Assembly (NCBI GenBank): GCA_902470915.1
Contig: CABRIB010000016.1
Span: forward strand, 1 to 28,688
DNA length: 28,688 nt
Direction of reading: 5' to 3'
Source: an uncultured Collinsella sp.
Lineage (GTDB): Bacteria > Actinomycetota > Coriobacteriia > Coriobacteriales > Coriobacteriaceae
Part shown: positions 14,823-23,335 of the stretch, piece after piece
Layout: each line of letters starts with the position of its first letter
Numbering within the stretch: position 1 is the first letter of the stretch
Program-made: the position numbers and the translations under genes
The notes under the pieces: model-generated
Told to the model about the DNA's origin: nothing
What the model saw: the letters and a program-made list of their open reading frames with translations, nothing else
Databases searched by the model: none

Positions 14823-15706
14823 TGGATACTTTTGAGCTGACTCCCGCCACGGCCGGTGCGATCGAGCGTTCGCACGCTGGGCATATTCGTCTCGTGTCTC
14901 GCCGGGGGCGCAACTATTCTGTCGTGCTTACGCTGGGCATTCTGTGCCTCTTGACGGTCGTTACGTTTGTGCGCATGGATTTTGGCACGGTTGACCTTGG
15001 CCGCGCACTCGCTCAAACCTGGTCTGATTTCTGCGCCATGATGTTCCAACCAGCGCTTGACCCGCCGTTGGGAGCTGCGCATTTTAGCTGGGCAAAGGTT
15101 GCCGAGAGCACGTTGGTCACCATTGCGGTTACCGTGCTGTGCACCATCATCTCGGCCATCATCTCGTTTTTCTTGGCGTTGGCGGCATCCGAGAACCTCT
15201 CGAATCCGCTCGTTTCCAATGCGGTCAAAGGATTCGTTGCTATCATCCGAGCGATTCCAACGATTCTGTGGGTACTCGTCTTCACGGTGGCCATCGGCCT
15301 TGGATCCGAGGCGGCGGTGCTGGGAATTTCCTTCCATTCCATCGCGTATCTTACCAAGAGCTACTCGGAGTCGATTGAAGAAATCGATGCAGATGTAATC
15401 GAGGCACTCTCTGCGAGCGGTGCCAGCTTCTGGCAGATTGTGTTCCAGGCCATCTGTCCGGCAACCATTACCAAACTGCTCTCATGGACATTTATTCGCT
15501 TTGAGATCAATTTTGCCAACGCGGTTGCCGTGGGCGCCTTCGCGGGCGCGGGCGGTATCGGCTTTCAGCTGTATCAGGCAGGCAACTACTACTACAACCT
15601 GCACGAGGTGGGCGTGATTGTCTATGTATGCCTGGCTGTGTCGTTTGCACTCGAGTTCATCTCGGTTCGCCTTCGTCGCCGTTACATCATCGACTCGGAT
15701 AACTAA
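14822..15706 (+). CDS. phnE: Phosphonate ABC transporter permease, second copy
   Basis: The 294-residue permease is paralogous to the one just upstream. The EAA loop is EALSASGASFWQIVFQAICP, nearly the same as in the first copy, and the preceding helix reads IRAIPTILWVLVF. The GAGGIGFQLYQAG segment near the C-terminus is also family-typical. The start shares a base with the upstream stop (TAATG). The C-terminus is basic (RLRRRYIIDS) and cytoplasmic. The C-P lyase genes follow after only 12 bases, which ties import and catabolism into one transcript. Confidence 0.93.
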   Translation: MDTFELTPATAGAIERSHAGHIRLVSRRGRNYSVVLTLGILCLLTVVTFVRMDFGTVDLGRALAQTWSDFCAMMFQPALDPPLGAAHFSWAKVAESTLVTIAVTVLCTIISAIISFFLALAASENLSNPLVSNAVKGFVAIIRAIPTILWVLVFTVAIGLGSEAAVLGISFHSIAYLTKSYSESIEEIDADVIEALSASGASFWQIVFQAICPATITKLLSWTFIRFEINFANAVAVGAFAGAGGIGFQLYQAGNYYYNLHEVGVIVYVCLAVSFALEFISVRLRRRYIIDSDN

Positions 15707-15718
15707 GGAAAGATTTGC

Positions 15719-16180
15719 ATGCTAACAAGAAGAGAGAGGACCGAGGTCCTGGTTGAGAGCGGCCCTGCGCTTGCGCTCGAACTGGCGGGCCTGGTCGAGG
15801 CCGCCGCCCCTGCCGAAGATATTGTGCCGGCGCACCAGGGCCTTGTGATGTGTCAGGTGCGCGAGACGGCTCGCAACAGCCGCTTTTATCTGAGCGAGGT
15901 GCTTGTTACCGAGAGCCGCGTGCGCATTGGCGAGGCCGATGGCCTGGGCGTGCTTATGGGAACCGATGCCGCGCATGCTCGTGCGCTCGCGGTAATCGAT
16001 GCCGCTTATGCAATGGATCCGGCGCCGGCTTGTTTGGCGGAACTCGAGCGCCGCGTCGAGGAGGCGCGTGCTGCCATGTTTGAGCGCGTGGCTGCACAGG
16101 ATGCTCTCACCTATGTGTCGCGTGTCGAGTTCGATGAAATGTCTGGCCAGGACATGAGTGTTCAGGCGGTGGTCAAATGA
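15719..16180 (+). CDS. phnG: C-P lyase core subunit PhnG
   Basis: The 153-residue protein is close to the usual length of PhnG. With PhnH, PhnI and PhnJ it forms the C-P lyase core complex, which with PhnI joins phosphonate to ribose of ATP. Visible landmarks are the N-terminal RRERTEVLVES, the central GLVMCQVRETARNSRFYLSE (the MxRVxE-like strand typical of PhnG), then GEADGLGVLMGTDAAHARALAVIDAA. Its start follows GGAAAG at 15707-15712. The stop overlaps the phnH start by four bases. Confidence 0.93.
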   Translation: MLTRRERTEVLVESGPALALELAGLVEAAAPAEDIVPAHQGLVMCQVRETARNSRFYLSEVLVTESRVRIGEADGLGVLMGTDAAHARALAVIDAAYAMDPAPACLAELERRVEEARAAMFERVAAQDALTYVSRVEFDEMSGQDMSVQAVVK

Positions 16181-16866
16181 ACGAGCAGGATGAGGTTTTC
16201 GATCGCGATCCGTCCCTTGACGAGCGCGCCTTCGAGCTGCAGGGAACGTTTCGTACGGTTCTGGACTGCATGGCGCGCCCCGGCGAGGTTTGCCGCCTAT
16301 CCGTCACGGATGCCTATGAGGTCGAGGCGAAGCGCTGTGGCCTATTCCCCGCGACGTTGATGTTGGCGGACATGCTGCTCGATAGCGGTACGACTTTTTG
16401 CATGGCGACCACGGGCTTTGAGCGTGCTGCCCGGCAGATCGCGAGTCGAACGCACGTGACTCCTGCGGCGCCGAGCGAAGCTGCGTGCGTGATCGTTCCG
16501 GAGGCTTTTCGAGATGAGGGCGCGGCGAGTGCAATCGCTGCGCTTACGGCGGGGACGCTTGAACAGCCGCATCGCGGCGCGACGGTTATCGTCGAGTGCT
16601 CGGTGCTTTTGGGACTGGATGCGCAGGGTTTGCGCGTCGGCTCCGCTTCGCACGCGTGTACCAAGAGCTCCTGGGAGCTCGGTGGCCCCGGCGTTGACGG
16701 CACTTCGCACTTCTCGTGCGATCGCGGCGATGTCTTGCGCTCGCGTATTGCGCGTCTGGACGAGTTTCCCTGCGGCATCGACCTGATGTTTGTAGACGGG
16801 TTTGGCCATATCGCCGCCGTTCCCCGTTCCAGCGCTTGCAGGGAGGTTGAATCATGGGATATGTAG
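16177..16866 (+). CDS. phnH: C-P lyase core subunit PhnH
   Basis: The 229-residue structural subunit of the core complex has a fold resembling PLP-dependent transferases, without the cofactor. The family-typical start is FELQGTFRTVLDCMARPGEV, and LFPATLMLADMLLDSGTTF follows. Late segments include RGATVIVECSVLLG and the C-terminal FPCGIDLMFVDGFGHIAAVPR, which match PhnH. It overlaps phnG by four bases and phnI by 13. Sequence conservation in the middle is weak, as is usual for this subunit. Confidence 0.93.
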   Translation: MNEQDEVFDRDPSLDERAFELQGTFRTVLDCMARPGEVCRLSVTDAYEVEAKRCGLFPATLMLADMLLDSGTTFCMATTGFERAARQIASRTHVTPAAPSEAACVIVPEAFRDEGAASAIAALTAGTLEQPHRGATVIVECSVLLGLDAQGLRVGSASHACTKSSWELGGPGVDGTSHFSCDRGDVLRSRIARLDEFPCGIDLMFVDGFGHIAAVPRSSACREVESWDM

Positions 16867-18020
16867 CCGTTTCCGGCGGCGAGCAGGCAATCGCCGCATC
16901 GCTTGAGCTGCTTGAGCGCGAGCGCGTTGCGGGTGGCCGCGCGCTCGATCCCGCACTCATCATCGAGGCCATGCCGCATGCGGTCGAGCAGGTGCAGTCT
17001 GAGGGCTCCGTTTGGGCTCCCGAGGTTGCTGCAATCGCCCTCAAGCAGGCGTCGGGTTCTATCGAGGAGGCCGTCTTTTTGGTGCGTGCCTACCGTTCCA
17101 CCCTCGAGCGCCTCTATACATCGCGTGTGATCGATACGGGCGAGATGCACGTTTCGCGCCGCATCTCCGCGGCCTTCAAAGATATCGAGGGCGGACAGAT
17201 TTTGGGCGCGACCCGCGATTACAGCCATCGCCTTATCAATTTTGATCTAAGCGAAGAGACCGATGCCGATGTCCGTGCCGCGCGCGCTGTCATCGATGAG
17301 CGTCTGGATGAAGCGGCCGAGGCCTTTTATGGCGTGGCCGAGACCACGCCTCTCGATTGTGTGCCCAAGGTGTGCGATTACCTGCGCCAGATCGGTATGA
17401 TCCGCCCGGTTGCTATCGACGACACCGAGCCCGTCGATATCACCAAGACCCCGCTTTTCACGCCGGCGCCGCGCAGCGTTATCCTGCAGGCCCTCTCGCG
17501 TGGCCTCACGCAGGCGGTTGTCGCCATCGGGTACGCGGCCATTCGCGGCTTTGGCATTTCCCATCCCACGGTGGGCGAGCTTCGCCGCGGCAGCGTGCCG
17601 GTGACGATTGATGCCCCCGGAACCGATCCCTCTCAGGCTTCTGCCGACGACGCGTACTATCTGGGAGCACTCCCGGTCTGTGAGGTCGAAAGCCTGATCG
17701 CCAACGACGAGGTGACCGAGACGGGCGAGCATGTGAACGCGCTCGATGTGGGCTACGGCCTCGTTACCGGCAGCGACGAGAGCAAGGCCATCGCCATGAG
17801 CGTCCTCGACCATTCGCTGCGCGTCGACGACGTTCGCTACCCCACACAGGATCAGGAGTTCGTGCTCTATCACATCGACGGTGTGGAAGCCACGGGCTTT
17901 ATCAGCCATCTCAAGCTGCCGCACTACGTGACGTTCCAAAGCAAGCTCGATGCAGCCTTGCGCTCTATGAATCACGCCGAGGGACAGAAGGAGGACGGTT
18001 CTCGTGCAGCGCAACTATAA
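16854..18020 (+). CDS. phnI: C-P lyase core subunit PhnI
   Basis: The 388-residue protein is the nucleosidase-like subunit that, with PhnG, PhnH and PhnL, forms 5-triphosphoribosyl phosphonate from ATP. Family landmarks are the start GYVAVSGGEQAIAASLELL, the central VSRRISAAFKDIEGGQILGATRDYSHRLI region (in pieces), the FTPAPRSVILQALSRG stretch, and LDHSLRVDDVRYPTQDQEF with IDGVEATGFISHLKLPHYV near the end. GGGAGG lies at 16841-16846, ahead of ATG 16854, which sits within phnH. Its 3' end overlaps phnJ by 17 bases. Confidence 0.95.
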   Translation: MGYVAVSGGEQAIAASLELLERERVAGGRALDPALIIEAMPHAVEQVQSEGSVWAPEVAAIALKQASGSIEEAVFLVRAYRSTLERLYTSRVIDTGEMHVSRRISAAFKDIEGGQILGATRDYSHRLINFDLSEETDADVRAARAVIDERLDEAAEAFYGVAETTPLDCVPKVCDYLRQIGMIRPVAIDDTEPVDITKTPLFTPAPRSVILQALSRGLTQAVVAIGYAAIRGFGISHPTVGELRRGSVPVTIDAPGTDPSQASADDAYYLGALPVCEVESLIANDEVTETGEHVNALDVGYGLVTGSDESKAIAMSVLDHSLRVDDVRYPTQDQEFVLYHIDGVEATGFISHLKLPHYVTFQSKLDAALRSMNHAEGQKEDGSRAAQL

Positions 18021-18852
18021 CTTTGCCTTTTTGGACGAGGGCTCCAAGCGCGAGATTCGCCGCGCCATCTTGAAGGCCGTCGCCATTCCCGGATACCAGG
18101 TGCCGTTCGCCAGCCGCGAGATGCCCATCGGCCGCGGCTGGGGTACGGGTGGCCTGCAGGTCACGTTGTCGTGCATCGGTCCCGATGACGTGCTCAAGGT
18201 AATCGACCAGGGCTCGGACGCGAGCGTCAATGCCGTGTCTATTCGCAGCCTCGTGCACGAGACTACCGGCGTCGAGACCACCACGTCCACGGCGGACGCG
18301 ACGCTCATCCAGAGCCGTCACCGTATCCCTGAGCGTCCGCTGCAGCGCGAACAACTCATGGTGCTGCAGGTTCCCATGCCAGAGCCCCTGCGCACCTACG
18401 AGGCGCGCGAAAGCGTGACGCGCCGTCTGCATGCCGAAGCTGAGTACACCGGGGCATATCTGGAGCTTTTTGAGCAGATCGTGCGCTATGGCTCCACGAC
18501 TACCGGTGCCGACCATCCCGTGATGGTGCAGGATCGCTACGTTATGGCGCCGATCCCTATTCCGCGTTTCGACAATCCCAAGCTCAACGATGCCGAGAAT
18601 CTCTTTTTGTTTGGCGCCGGTCGCGAGAAGAAGATCTATGCCGTGCCGCCCCATACCAAGGTGGAGTCGCTCGCCTTCGAAGACCATCCCTTTGTGCGCG
18701 AGGATTTTGAAGGTAAGCGCTGCTGCATCTGTGGGGCGACGGGCGTCTATATGACTCAAACCATCGATCCCGTTACGGGCAAGAAGGCATGGCAGTGCTC
18801 CGATACCGATTATTGCGCAGAGCGTCTCGAGGAGGGCGGAAGCGATGAGTAA
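18004..18852 (+). CDS. phnJ: C-P lyase PhnJ, radical SAM phosphonate lyase
   Basis: The 282-residue enzyme cleaves the carbon-phosphorus bond of ribosyl methylphosphonate to alkane and cyclic ribose phosphate. The glycyl-radical site is in AIPGYQVPF (Gly30, equal to Gly32 of the E. coli enzyme). The unusual C-terminal cluster ligands are present as Cys240, Cys243, Cys265 and Cys271, in CCIC and CSDTDYC. GAGREKKIYAVPPHTKVESL and IPRFDNPKLN are strongly conserved. Start is GTG 18004, inside phnI, with AAGGAGG at 17988-17994. All known catalytic residues are retained, so activity is expected. It needs anaerobic or reducing conditions. Confidence 0.97.
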   Translation: MQRNYNFAFLDEGSKREIRRAILKAVAIPGYQVPFASREMPIGRGWGTGGLQVTLSCIGPDDVLKVIDQGSDASVNAVSIRSLVHETTGVETTTSTADATLIQSRHRIPERPLQREQLMVLQVPMPEPLRTYEARESVTRRLHAEAEYTGAYLELFEQIVRYGSTTTGADHPVMVQDRYVMAPIPIPRFDNPKLNDAENLFLFGAGREKKIYAVPPHTKVESLAFEDHPFVREDFEGKRCCICGATGVYMTQTIDPVTGKKAWQCSDTDYCAERLEEGGSDE

Positions 18853-19729
18853 AGGCACGACGATGCTTCCCGCTACGGTTCATCATGAATTTAAGGATAA
18901 GGCTCCGGTTTTGTCCGTTCGCCATCTGGCCAAGCGTTTTGGCGTCGGCTGTGACTACTGCCGCGACCCGCATGCCAAGCTCGAGCGCAACATCTGTCCT
19001 GTATGCGGCACGGTGCACGCGGTGCGCGACATCTCGCTCGAGGTGCATCGCGGTGAGATTCTGGGCATTGTGGGCGAGTCTGGTTCGGGCAAGTCGACGC
19101 TCATGCAGTGCCTCTATTTCGACCAGGAGCCCACGGCGGGCGATATGCGTGTCGCTGCATATGATGGGGGCAAAGGCAACTGCTTTGACCTCTCTCGCCA
19201 GCAAAAGCGCCTTATTCGCGATGAGATTTTTGGCATGGTTTACCAAAACCCTTACCTGGGCCTGCGCATGAACTTCTCGAGTCTTTCCAATATCGCCGAG
19301 AAGCAGATCGCTGCCGGTATCCGTGACGTTTCCTCCATGGTCGATCGCGGCCGCGAGCTGCTTGATCGCGTGAACATCCCCTTGCGTCGTGAACAAGATC
19401 CACCGCGCGCGTTTTCGGGCGGTATGCAGCAGCGCGTGCAGATTGCCAAGGCGCTTTCCAACCGTCCTCCGCTGCTGTTCTTGGACGAGGTCACCACCGG
19501 TTTGGACCTTTCGGTTCAGGCGCGCGTGCTTGATCTTATCCTCTCGCTGCGTCGTGACCTGGGAGTCTCGATGGTTGTGGTGAGCCATGACCTGGGCGTG
19601 ATTCGCCTGCTTGCCGATCGCACTATCGTGATGCTCGACGGGCAGGTCATCGAACATGGCTTGACCGATCAGATCATGCAAGATCCGCAGCACGCCTACA
19701 CCCAAGAACTCGTCTATTCGCTTCTTTAG
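18845..19729 (+). CDS. phnK: C-P lyase ABC-type ATPase PhnK with N-terminal Cys insertion
   Basis: The 294-residue ATPase binds the PhnGHIJ core and drives its cycle. Walker A is GESGSGKST, the Q-loop region is MVYQNPYLGLR, the signature is FSGGMQQRVQIAK, Walker B is LLFLDEVTTGLD, and the switch His is in VVSHDLGV. Compared with E. coli PhnK, an extra segment lies before Walker A with four cysteines as CDYC and CPVC about 17 residues apart (residues 36-58), a probable zinc ribbon. In Walker B, DEV replaces the usual DEP. It overlaps phnJ by eight bases, and phnM follows after 11. Confidence 0.95.
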   Translation: MSKGTTMLPATVHHEFKDKAPVLSVRHLAKRFGVGCDYCRDPHAKLERNICPVCGTVHAVRDISLEVHRGEILGIVGESGSGKSTLMQCLYFDQEPTAGDMRVAAYDGGKGNCFDLSRQQKRLIRDEIFGMVYQNPYLGLRMNFSSLSNIAEKQIAAGIRDVSSMVDRGRELLDRVNIPLRREQDPPRAFSGGMQQRVQIAKALSNRPPLLFLDEVTTGLDLSVQARVLDLILSLRRDLGVSMVVVSHDLGVIRLLADRTIVMLDGQVIEHGLTDQIMQDPQHAYTQELVYSLL

Positions 19730-19740
19730 GAGGTTCGCCG

Positions 19741-21048
19741 ATGTACGTCATCCGCAACGGAATCATTGTTCAGCCCGACCGCCTGCTCTTTGGCTATGAG
19801 CTTGTGGTCGAAGACGACAGGATCGCCGCAATTCAACGCCAAGGCAAATTCGATGCGACCGCCGCGGGAGCCGGCGTTATCGATGCTCATGGTGGCTATG
19901 TCACGCCTGGTCTTGTGGATATCCATTCCGACTATATCGAGACCGTTATCTCGCCGCGCCCGACGGTGCTCATGGACTTCTCGACGGCATTGTTCGAGGC
20001 CGAGCGTGAGCTCATCGCCCATGGCATCACCACAATGTATCACTCGCTTTCGGCATATGCGCAGGACATCATGGACGCCAAGCCGGTCCGGCGCTGGGAG
20101 AACACCGAGAAAATCATGGCGCTTATCGCCGGCTGCAAGCGCACCGAGGGACGAAACGCCCATCTGATTCGTCATCGCCTGCACCTGCGTCTCGAGGTCG
20201 ATAACGTCAATCTGGTTGAGCAAGTTGAGGGGCATTTGCGCTCGGGCGAGGTGGACGAGCTTTCATTTATGGACCACACTCCCGGCCAGGGTCAATATCG
20301 CGATATCGAGATCTGGCGCAAGAGCGTTCGCGGCGATCACGAGCTGAGTGACGAAGAGGCGGAGCGGATCGTCGCCGCTCAGCAGGCGGCACCCAAGCTT
20401 TCCTTTGATCAGCTCAAATATCTTGCCGATGTTGCCTGTGAAAACGGCATTGCGCTGGCGAGCCACGATGACGATTCGGTCGAGCATCTGGATCTTATGC
20501 GTGAGCTCGGCTGCACGATCTCTGAGTTCCCGGTGAGTTTAGAGGTGGCGCGCGCTGCTCGCGAGCATGGCATGTCGACCGTCATGGGAACACCCAACAT
20601 CTTGCTGGGGAAGAGCCATTCGGGCAACCTTTCGGCGCGCGACGCCGTGTCTAACGGAGTGGCGAGCGTGCTGTGCTCCGATTACTATCCCACGGCAATG
20701 CTGCAGAGTGCCTTTGCCCTGCACCATGATTTCAAGCTGCCGCTTGAAGAGGCGTTTGCCATGCTCACTATCAACCCGGCGCGCGCCGTGCATGCCGACG
20801 ATCAGGTTGGCAGTCTGGAAGAGGGCAAGAAAGCCGATATTCTGGTCATTCGTGAGGTTGAGGAAGGCCAGCGCACCTATCCCGTGATCACGGCGACGCT
20901 GGTGGATGGCCGTGTGGTTTCGCGTATGTGGTATCCGGCGCTGCCGAGCATGTCTGCCCGTTTTGCCACCGATGCCGCGACGATCGCCGAGACCGCCGAC
21001 CACGTGCCGGCAGCCGTGGCGGGTACGGATGGATCGGAGGACAAGTAA
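19741..21048 (+). CDS. phnM: Ribose 1-methylphosphonate 5-triphosphate diphosphatase PhnM
   Basis: The 435-residue amidohydrolase removes pyrophosphate from the triphosphoribosyl phosphonate made by PhnGHIL, giving the PhnJ substrate. Metal-site segments of the family are visible: the start YVIRNGIIVQPDRLLFGYEL, GGYVTPGLVDIHSDYIE, SFMDHTPGQGQY, GIALASHDDDS, and VLCSDYYPTAML late in the chain. ATG 19741 has AGGAGG at 19729-19734. In E. coli the order is phnK-L-M. Here phnM precedes phnL. A Pro- and Ala-rich tail of about 40 residues lies after the last family block. The stop overlaps the phnL start (TAATG). Confidence 0.95.
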   Translation: MYVIRNGIIVQPDRLLFGYELVVEDDRIAAIQRQGKFDATAAGAGVIDAHGGYVTPGLVDIHSDYIETVISPRPTVLMDFSTALFEAERELIAHGITTMYHSLSAYAQDIMDAKPVRRWENTEKIMALIAGCKRTEGRNAHLIRHRLHLRLEVDNVNLVEQVEGHLRSGEVDELSFMDHTPGQGQYRDIEIWRKSVRGDHELSDEEAERIVAAQQAAPKLSFDQLKYLADVACENGIALASHDDDSVEHLDLMRELGCTISEFPVSLEVARAAREHGMSTVMGTPNILLGKSHSGNLSARDAVSNGVASVLCSDYYPTAMLQSAFALHHDFKLPLEEAFAMLTINPARAVHADDQVGSLEEGKKADILVIREVEEGQRTYPVITATLVDGRVVSRMWYPALPSMSARFATDAATIAETADHVPAAVAGTDGSEDK

Positions 21049-21782
21049 TGGGCGATTCAATCGAATTCTATCAGCTCGATGTATGCCCACTCCTTGCGAT
21101 CGAGGATCTTTCCAAGGGCTTTACCCTGCATGCCGCCGACCGTCGCGTGCGCGGCTGTGAACATATCTCGCTGAGCGTGCTGCCGGGTGAGTTCGTGGGC
21201 GTTACCGGCCGCTCGGGCTCGGGCAAATCCACGATTCTCAAGTGCATCTATCGTACGAATCTGCCGGAAAGCGGCCACATCGTGTACGATTCCGAGGCCT
21301 TTAGTCCGGTCGACCTTGCCACGCTCGATGAACGTCGTGTGATCTATCTGCGCAACTACGAGATTGGCTATGTCTCCCAGTTCCTCGATGCCGTGCCACG
21401 TACCACGGCCCGTGAAATCGTGCACGCGAGTGCCGCTGAGGCGTTTGCCGATGAAGATGCGATTGAGGAGGAGACAACGCGCATGCTCGAGCATTTCGAC
21501 TTCCCCAAGCCCCTGTGGGACCTGTATCCCAATACGTTCTCGGGTGGTGAGAAGCTCAGGCTCAACATCGCGCGCGCTATGGTGCGTCGTCCACGTCTAT
21601 TACTGTTGGATGAGCCGACTGCCAGCCTCGATAACGCGAGCAAGGTCAGAGTCCGCGATTTGATTGAGCAACTCAAGGCCGGAGGTACTACGATGCTGGG
21701 CATCTTCCATGATTTGGAGTTCATGGAAGGCGTTTGCGATCGTGAGTACAACATGCAGACTGGTGGGTTTGTCCAGGCATAG
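21048..21782 (+). CDS. phnL: C-P lyase ABC-type ATPase PhnL
   Basis: The 244-residue protein is needed, with PhnG, PhnH and PhnI, for the first step, attaching phosphonate to ribose triphosphate. Walker A is GRSGSGKST, the Q-loop segment is IGYVSQFLDAVPRTTA (typical of PhnL), the signature is FSGGEKLRLNIAR, Walker B is LLLLDEPTASLD, and the His loop is GIFHDLEFME. Start ATG 21048 overlaps the phnM stop and follows GGAGGA at 21035-21040. The next gene starts nine bases after the stop. Confidence 0.95.
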   Translation: MGDSIEFYQLDVCPLLAIEDLSKGFTLHAADRRVRGCEHISLSVLPGEFVGVTGRSGSGKSTILKCIYRTNLPESGHIVYDSEAFSPVDLATLDERRVIYLRNYEIGYVSQFLDAVPRTTAREIVHASAAEAFADEDAIEEETTRMLEHFDFPKPLWDLYPNTFSGGEKLRLNIARAMVRRPRLLLLDEPTASLDNASKVRVRDLIEQLKAGGTTMLGIFHDLEFMEGVCDREYNMQTGGFVQA

Positions 21783-21791
21783 GAGGGACGG

Positions 21792-22685
21792 ATGCAGGAA
21801 CATAGATCCGTGCAGGGGTCATTTGATCTGCATACGCATTCGGTTTATTCCGATGGTTCTCAATCGGTGCAGGCATTGATTGCCGAGGCTCGTGAGCGGG
21901 GTCTTTCGGGTATTGCCATTACCGATCACGACAGTTTGCGCCAGCTGTCATCCGTACGCGCCGAAGCCCGCAAGATGGGTTTTCCCGTGATTGCGGGCGT
22001 TGAGGCTTCTTGCATTGACTCGGAAACCGGACGCAAGATTCATATTCTTTGCTACGGCCTCGCGGCTACGGCGGATGAATCTGGCCCGCTTGAGCTCTTG
22101 GTAAACGAAACGCTTGCCCGCCGTACTGCCAACACCCTGTGGCAGGCATGGACGCTCGAACGTAAAGGGATGGCCCCCTGCGGGCGAAAAGCATCGGTGG
22201 CCGACGTGGTCGAAGTCTCGCGGGCAAGTACTGGTGTCTACAAACAGCATGTCATGCAGGCGCTTACGGGGCTGGGCTATCGAGATGGCGAATATCAGTG
22301 CGTTTATCGTCGGCTATTTAAAAATGGCGGTATTGCCGAGCGCGACATTTCCTATCCCGACGCACTTACAGTTGTTCGGGCTGCTCGCGAACAGGGAGGC
22401 GTGCCCGTGCTCGCACATCCCCAGCAGATGGACTCGTGGGGGGCTATCCCCGAACTTGTTAAGGCAGGTCTGATGGGCATCGAGGCGTTTCATCCCGATA
22501 ACGATGCCGTTGCGACCGAAGAGGCCTTTAGACTTGCACGGCAGTACGGAATCGTGTGCACCGGCGGTAGCGATTACCATGGGCGCTATGGCGCCCCCGA
22601 GTGCGTCGGGTCTTGTTTCATCACGCCGGATGAAGCCGGCGAGTCCGTCGCGCAGCTGTTCGACCAAGAACGCCTGCTTGCTTAG
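21792..22685 (+). CDS. PHP-domain cyclic phosphate phosphodiesterase, PhnPP type
   Basis: This 297-residue PHP metallo-phosphoesterase has all family ligands: HTH at His14 and His16 with Asp21, DH at 45-46, Glu71, AHP late in the chain and SDYH. It lies in the phn operon where phnP is usual. The PHP enzyme Elen0235 of Eggerthella lenta, in the same context, hydrolyses 5-phosphoribose 1,2-cyclic phosphate twice, giving ribose-5-phosphate and phosphate. By position, family and the lack of phnP and phnN, this gene is most likely its orthologue. General PHP nucleoside phosphatases (YciV-like) are the alternative. AGGAGGGA at 21781-21788 precedes the ATG. Confidence 0.85.
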   Translation: MQEHRSVQGSFDLHTHSVYSDGSQSVQALIAEARERGLSGIAITDHDSLRQLSSVRAEARKMGFPVIAGVEASCIDSETGRKIHILCYGLAATADESGPLELLVNETLARRTANTLWQAWTLERKGMAPCGRKASVADVVEVSRASTGVYKQHVMQALTGLGYRDGEYQCVYRRLFKNGGIAERDISYPDALTVVRAAREQGGVPVLAHPQQMDSWGAIPELVKAGLMGIEAFHPDNDAVATEEAFRLARQYGIVCTGGSDYHGRYGAPECVGSCFITPDEAGESVAQLFDQERLLA

Positions 22686-22696
22686 GGGGTCCGGAG

Positions 22697-23119
22697 ATGA
22701 CAGTTCGAATGGCGACTGTTGCCGATACCGACGCGGTGTACGAGCTCATGTGCCAGCTCGAGGACACTCGGTTTGACCGATTGACGTTCTGTAAGCGTTT
22801 TGCCTGGCAGCTTGCCCGACAGCCATTTTTCGCTTTTGTGCTCGAAGAGGATGACGTTGTCGGGATTGTGAACGTGCGCGTCGAGCGGCAGCTTCACCAT
22901 GAACACCCCGTGGCCGAGATTTGCGAGCTCGTGGTTGACAAGGGATACCGTGGTGGTGGACGCGGGACACTGCTGCTTGAGAGGGCCATTGCGTGTGCAC
23001 GAGAGCAGGGCTGCGAGGTAATCGAGGTGACCTCAAATGCCGCACGGTTGGGTGCTCACCGGTTTTACGAGAATCACGGCATGAAGAGGACGCATGCTAA
23101 ATTCATGATGGGGCTGTGA
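22697..23119 (+). CDS. phnO: Aminoalkylphosphonate N-acetyltransferase PhnO-like
   Basis: The 140-residue GNAT protein matches E. coli PhnO throughout: the start RMATVADTDAVYELMCQLEDTRFD, EHPVAEICELVVDKGYRGGGRG (acetyl-CoA loop), and SNAARLGAHRFYENHGM near the end. PhnO acetylates aminomethylphosphonate and similar compounds, which lets C-P lyase use or tolerate amino-substituted phosphonates. It is the last gene of the phn operon, 11 bases after phnPP, with GGGGGTCCGGAG ahead of the ATG. No terminator is evident in the 50 bases after it. A palindrome GAGGGCCCTC lies at the stop. Confidence 0.9.
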   Translation: MTVRMATVADTDAVYELMCQLEDTRFDRLTFCKRFAWQLARQPFFAFVLEEDDVVGIVNVRVERQLHHEHPVAEICELVVDKGYRGGGRGTLLLERAIACAREQGCEVIEVTSNAARLGAHRFYENHGMKRTHAKFMMGL

Positions 23120-23172
23120 GGGCCCTCAAATGTATACGCAATAACGCTCGTAAACTTTTTCAAAAATAGTTC

Positions 23173-23201
23173 TTGCGTTCGCGCTGGCGCTCCGTTATTC
23201 T
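23173..23201 (+). promoter_or_regulatory. Promoter of tRNA-Leu
   Basis: A -35 TTGCGT (23173-23178) and a -10 TATTCT (23196-23201) lie 17 bases apart, ending 11 bases before the mature tRNA 5' end. Confidence 0.75.
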
Positions 23202-23212
23202 AATTCCTGCAC

Positions 23213-23299
23213 GCGGGCGTGGCGGAATTGGCAGACGCGTACGGTTCAGGTCCGTATGGGGGCAACCCCATGAAGGTTCAAGTCCTTTCGCCCGCACCA
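23213..23299 (+). tRNA. tRNA-Leu (CAG)
   Basis: A class II tRNA with acceptor stem GCGGGCG/CGCCCGC (perfect), anticodon stem TACGG/CCGTA with loop TTCAGGT (anticodon CAG, Leu CUG codons), a long variable arm GGGG-CAA-CCCC, and T-loop TTCAAGT. The discriminator is A at 23296 and CCA is encoded (23297-23299). A trailing element with an inverted T-arm follows its terminator. Confidence 0.97.
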
Positions 23300-23310
23300 T
23301 TGAATGAAAG

Positions 23311-23335
23311 AGCTCCCAGCAATGGGGGCTTTTTT
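23311..23335 (+). terminator. Terminator of tRNA-Leu
   Basis: The hairpin AGCTCCCA / TGGGGGCT has loop GCAA, eight pairs (one G-T), followed by a run of T. It starts 12 bases after the encoded CCA. Confidence 0.88.
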
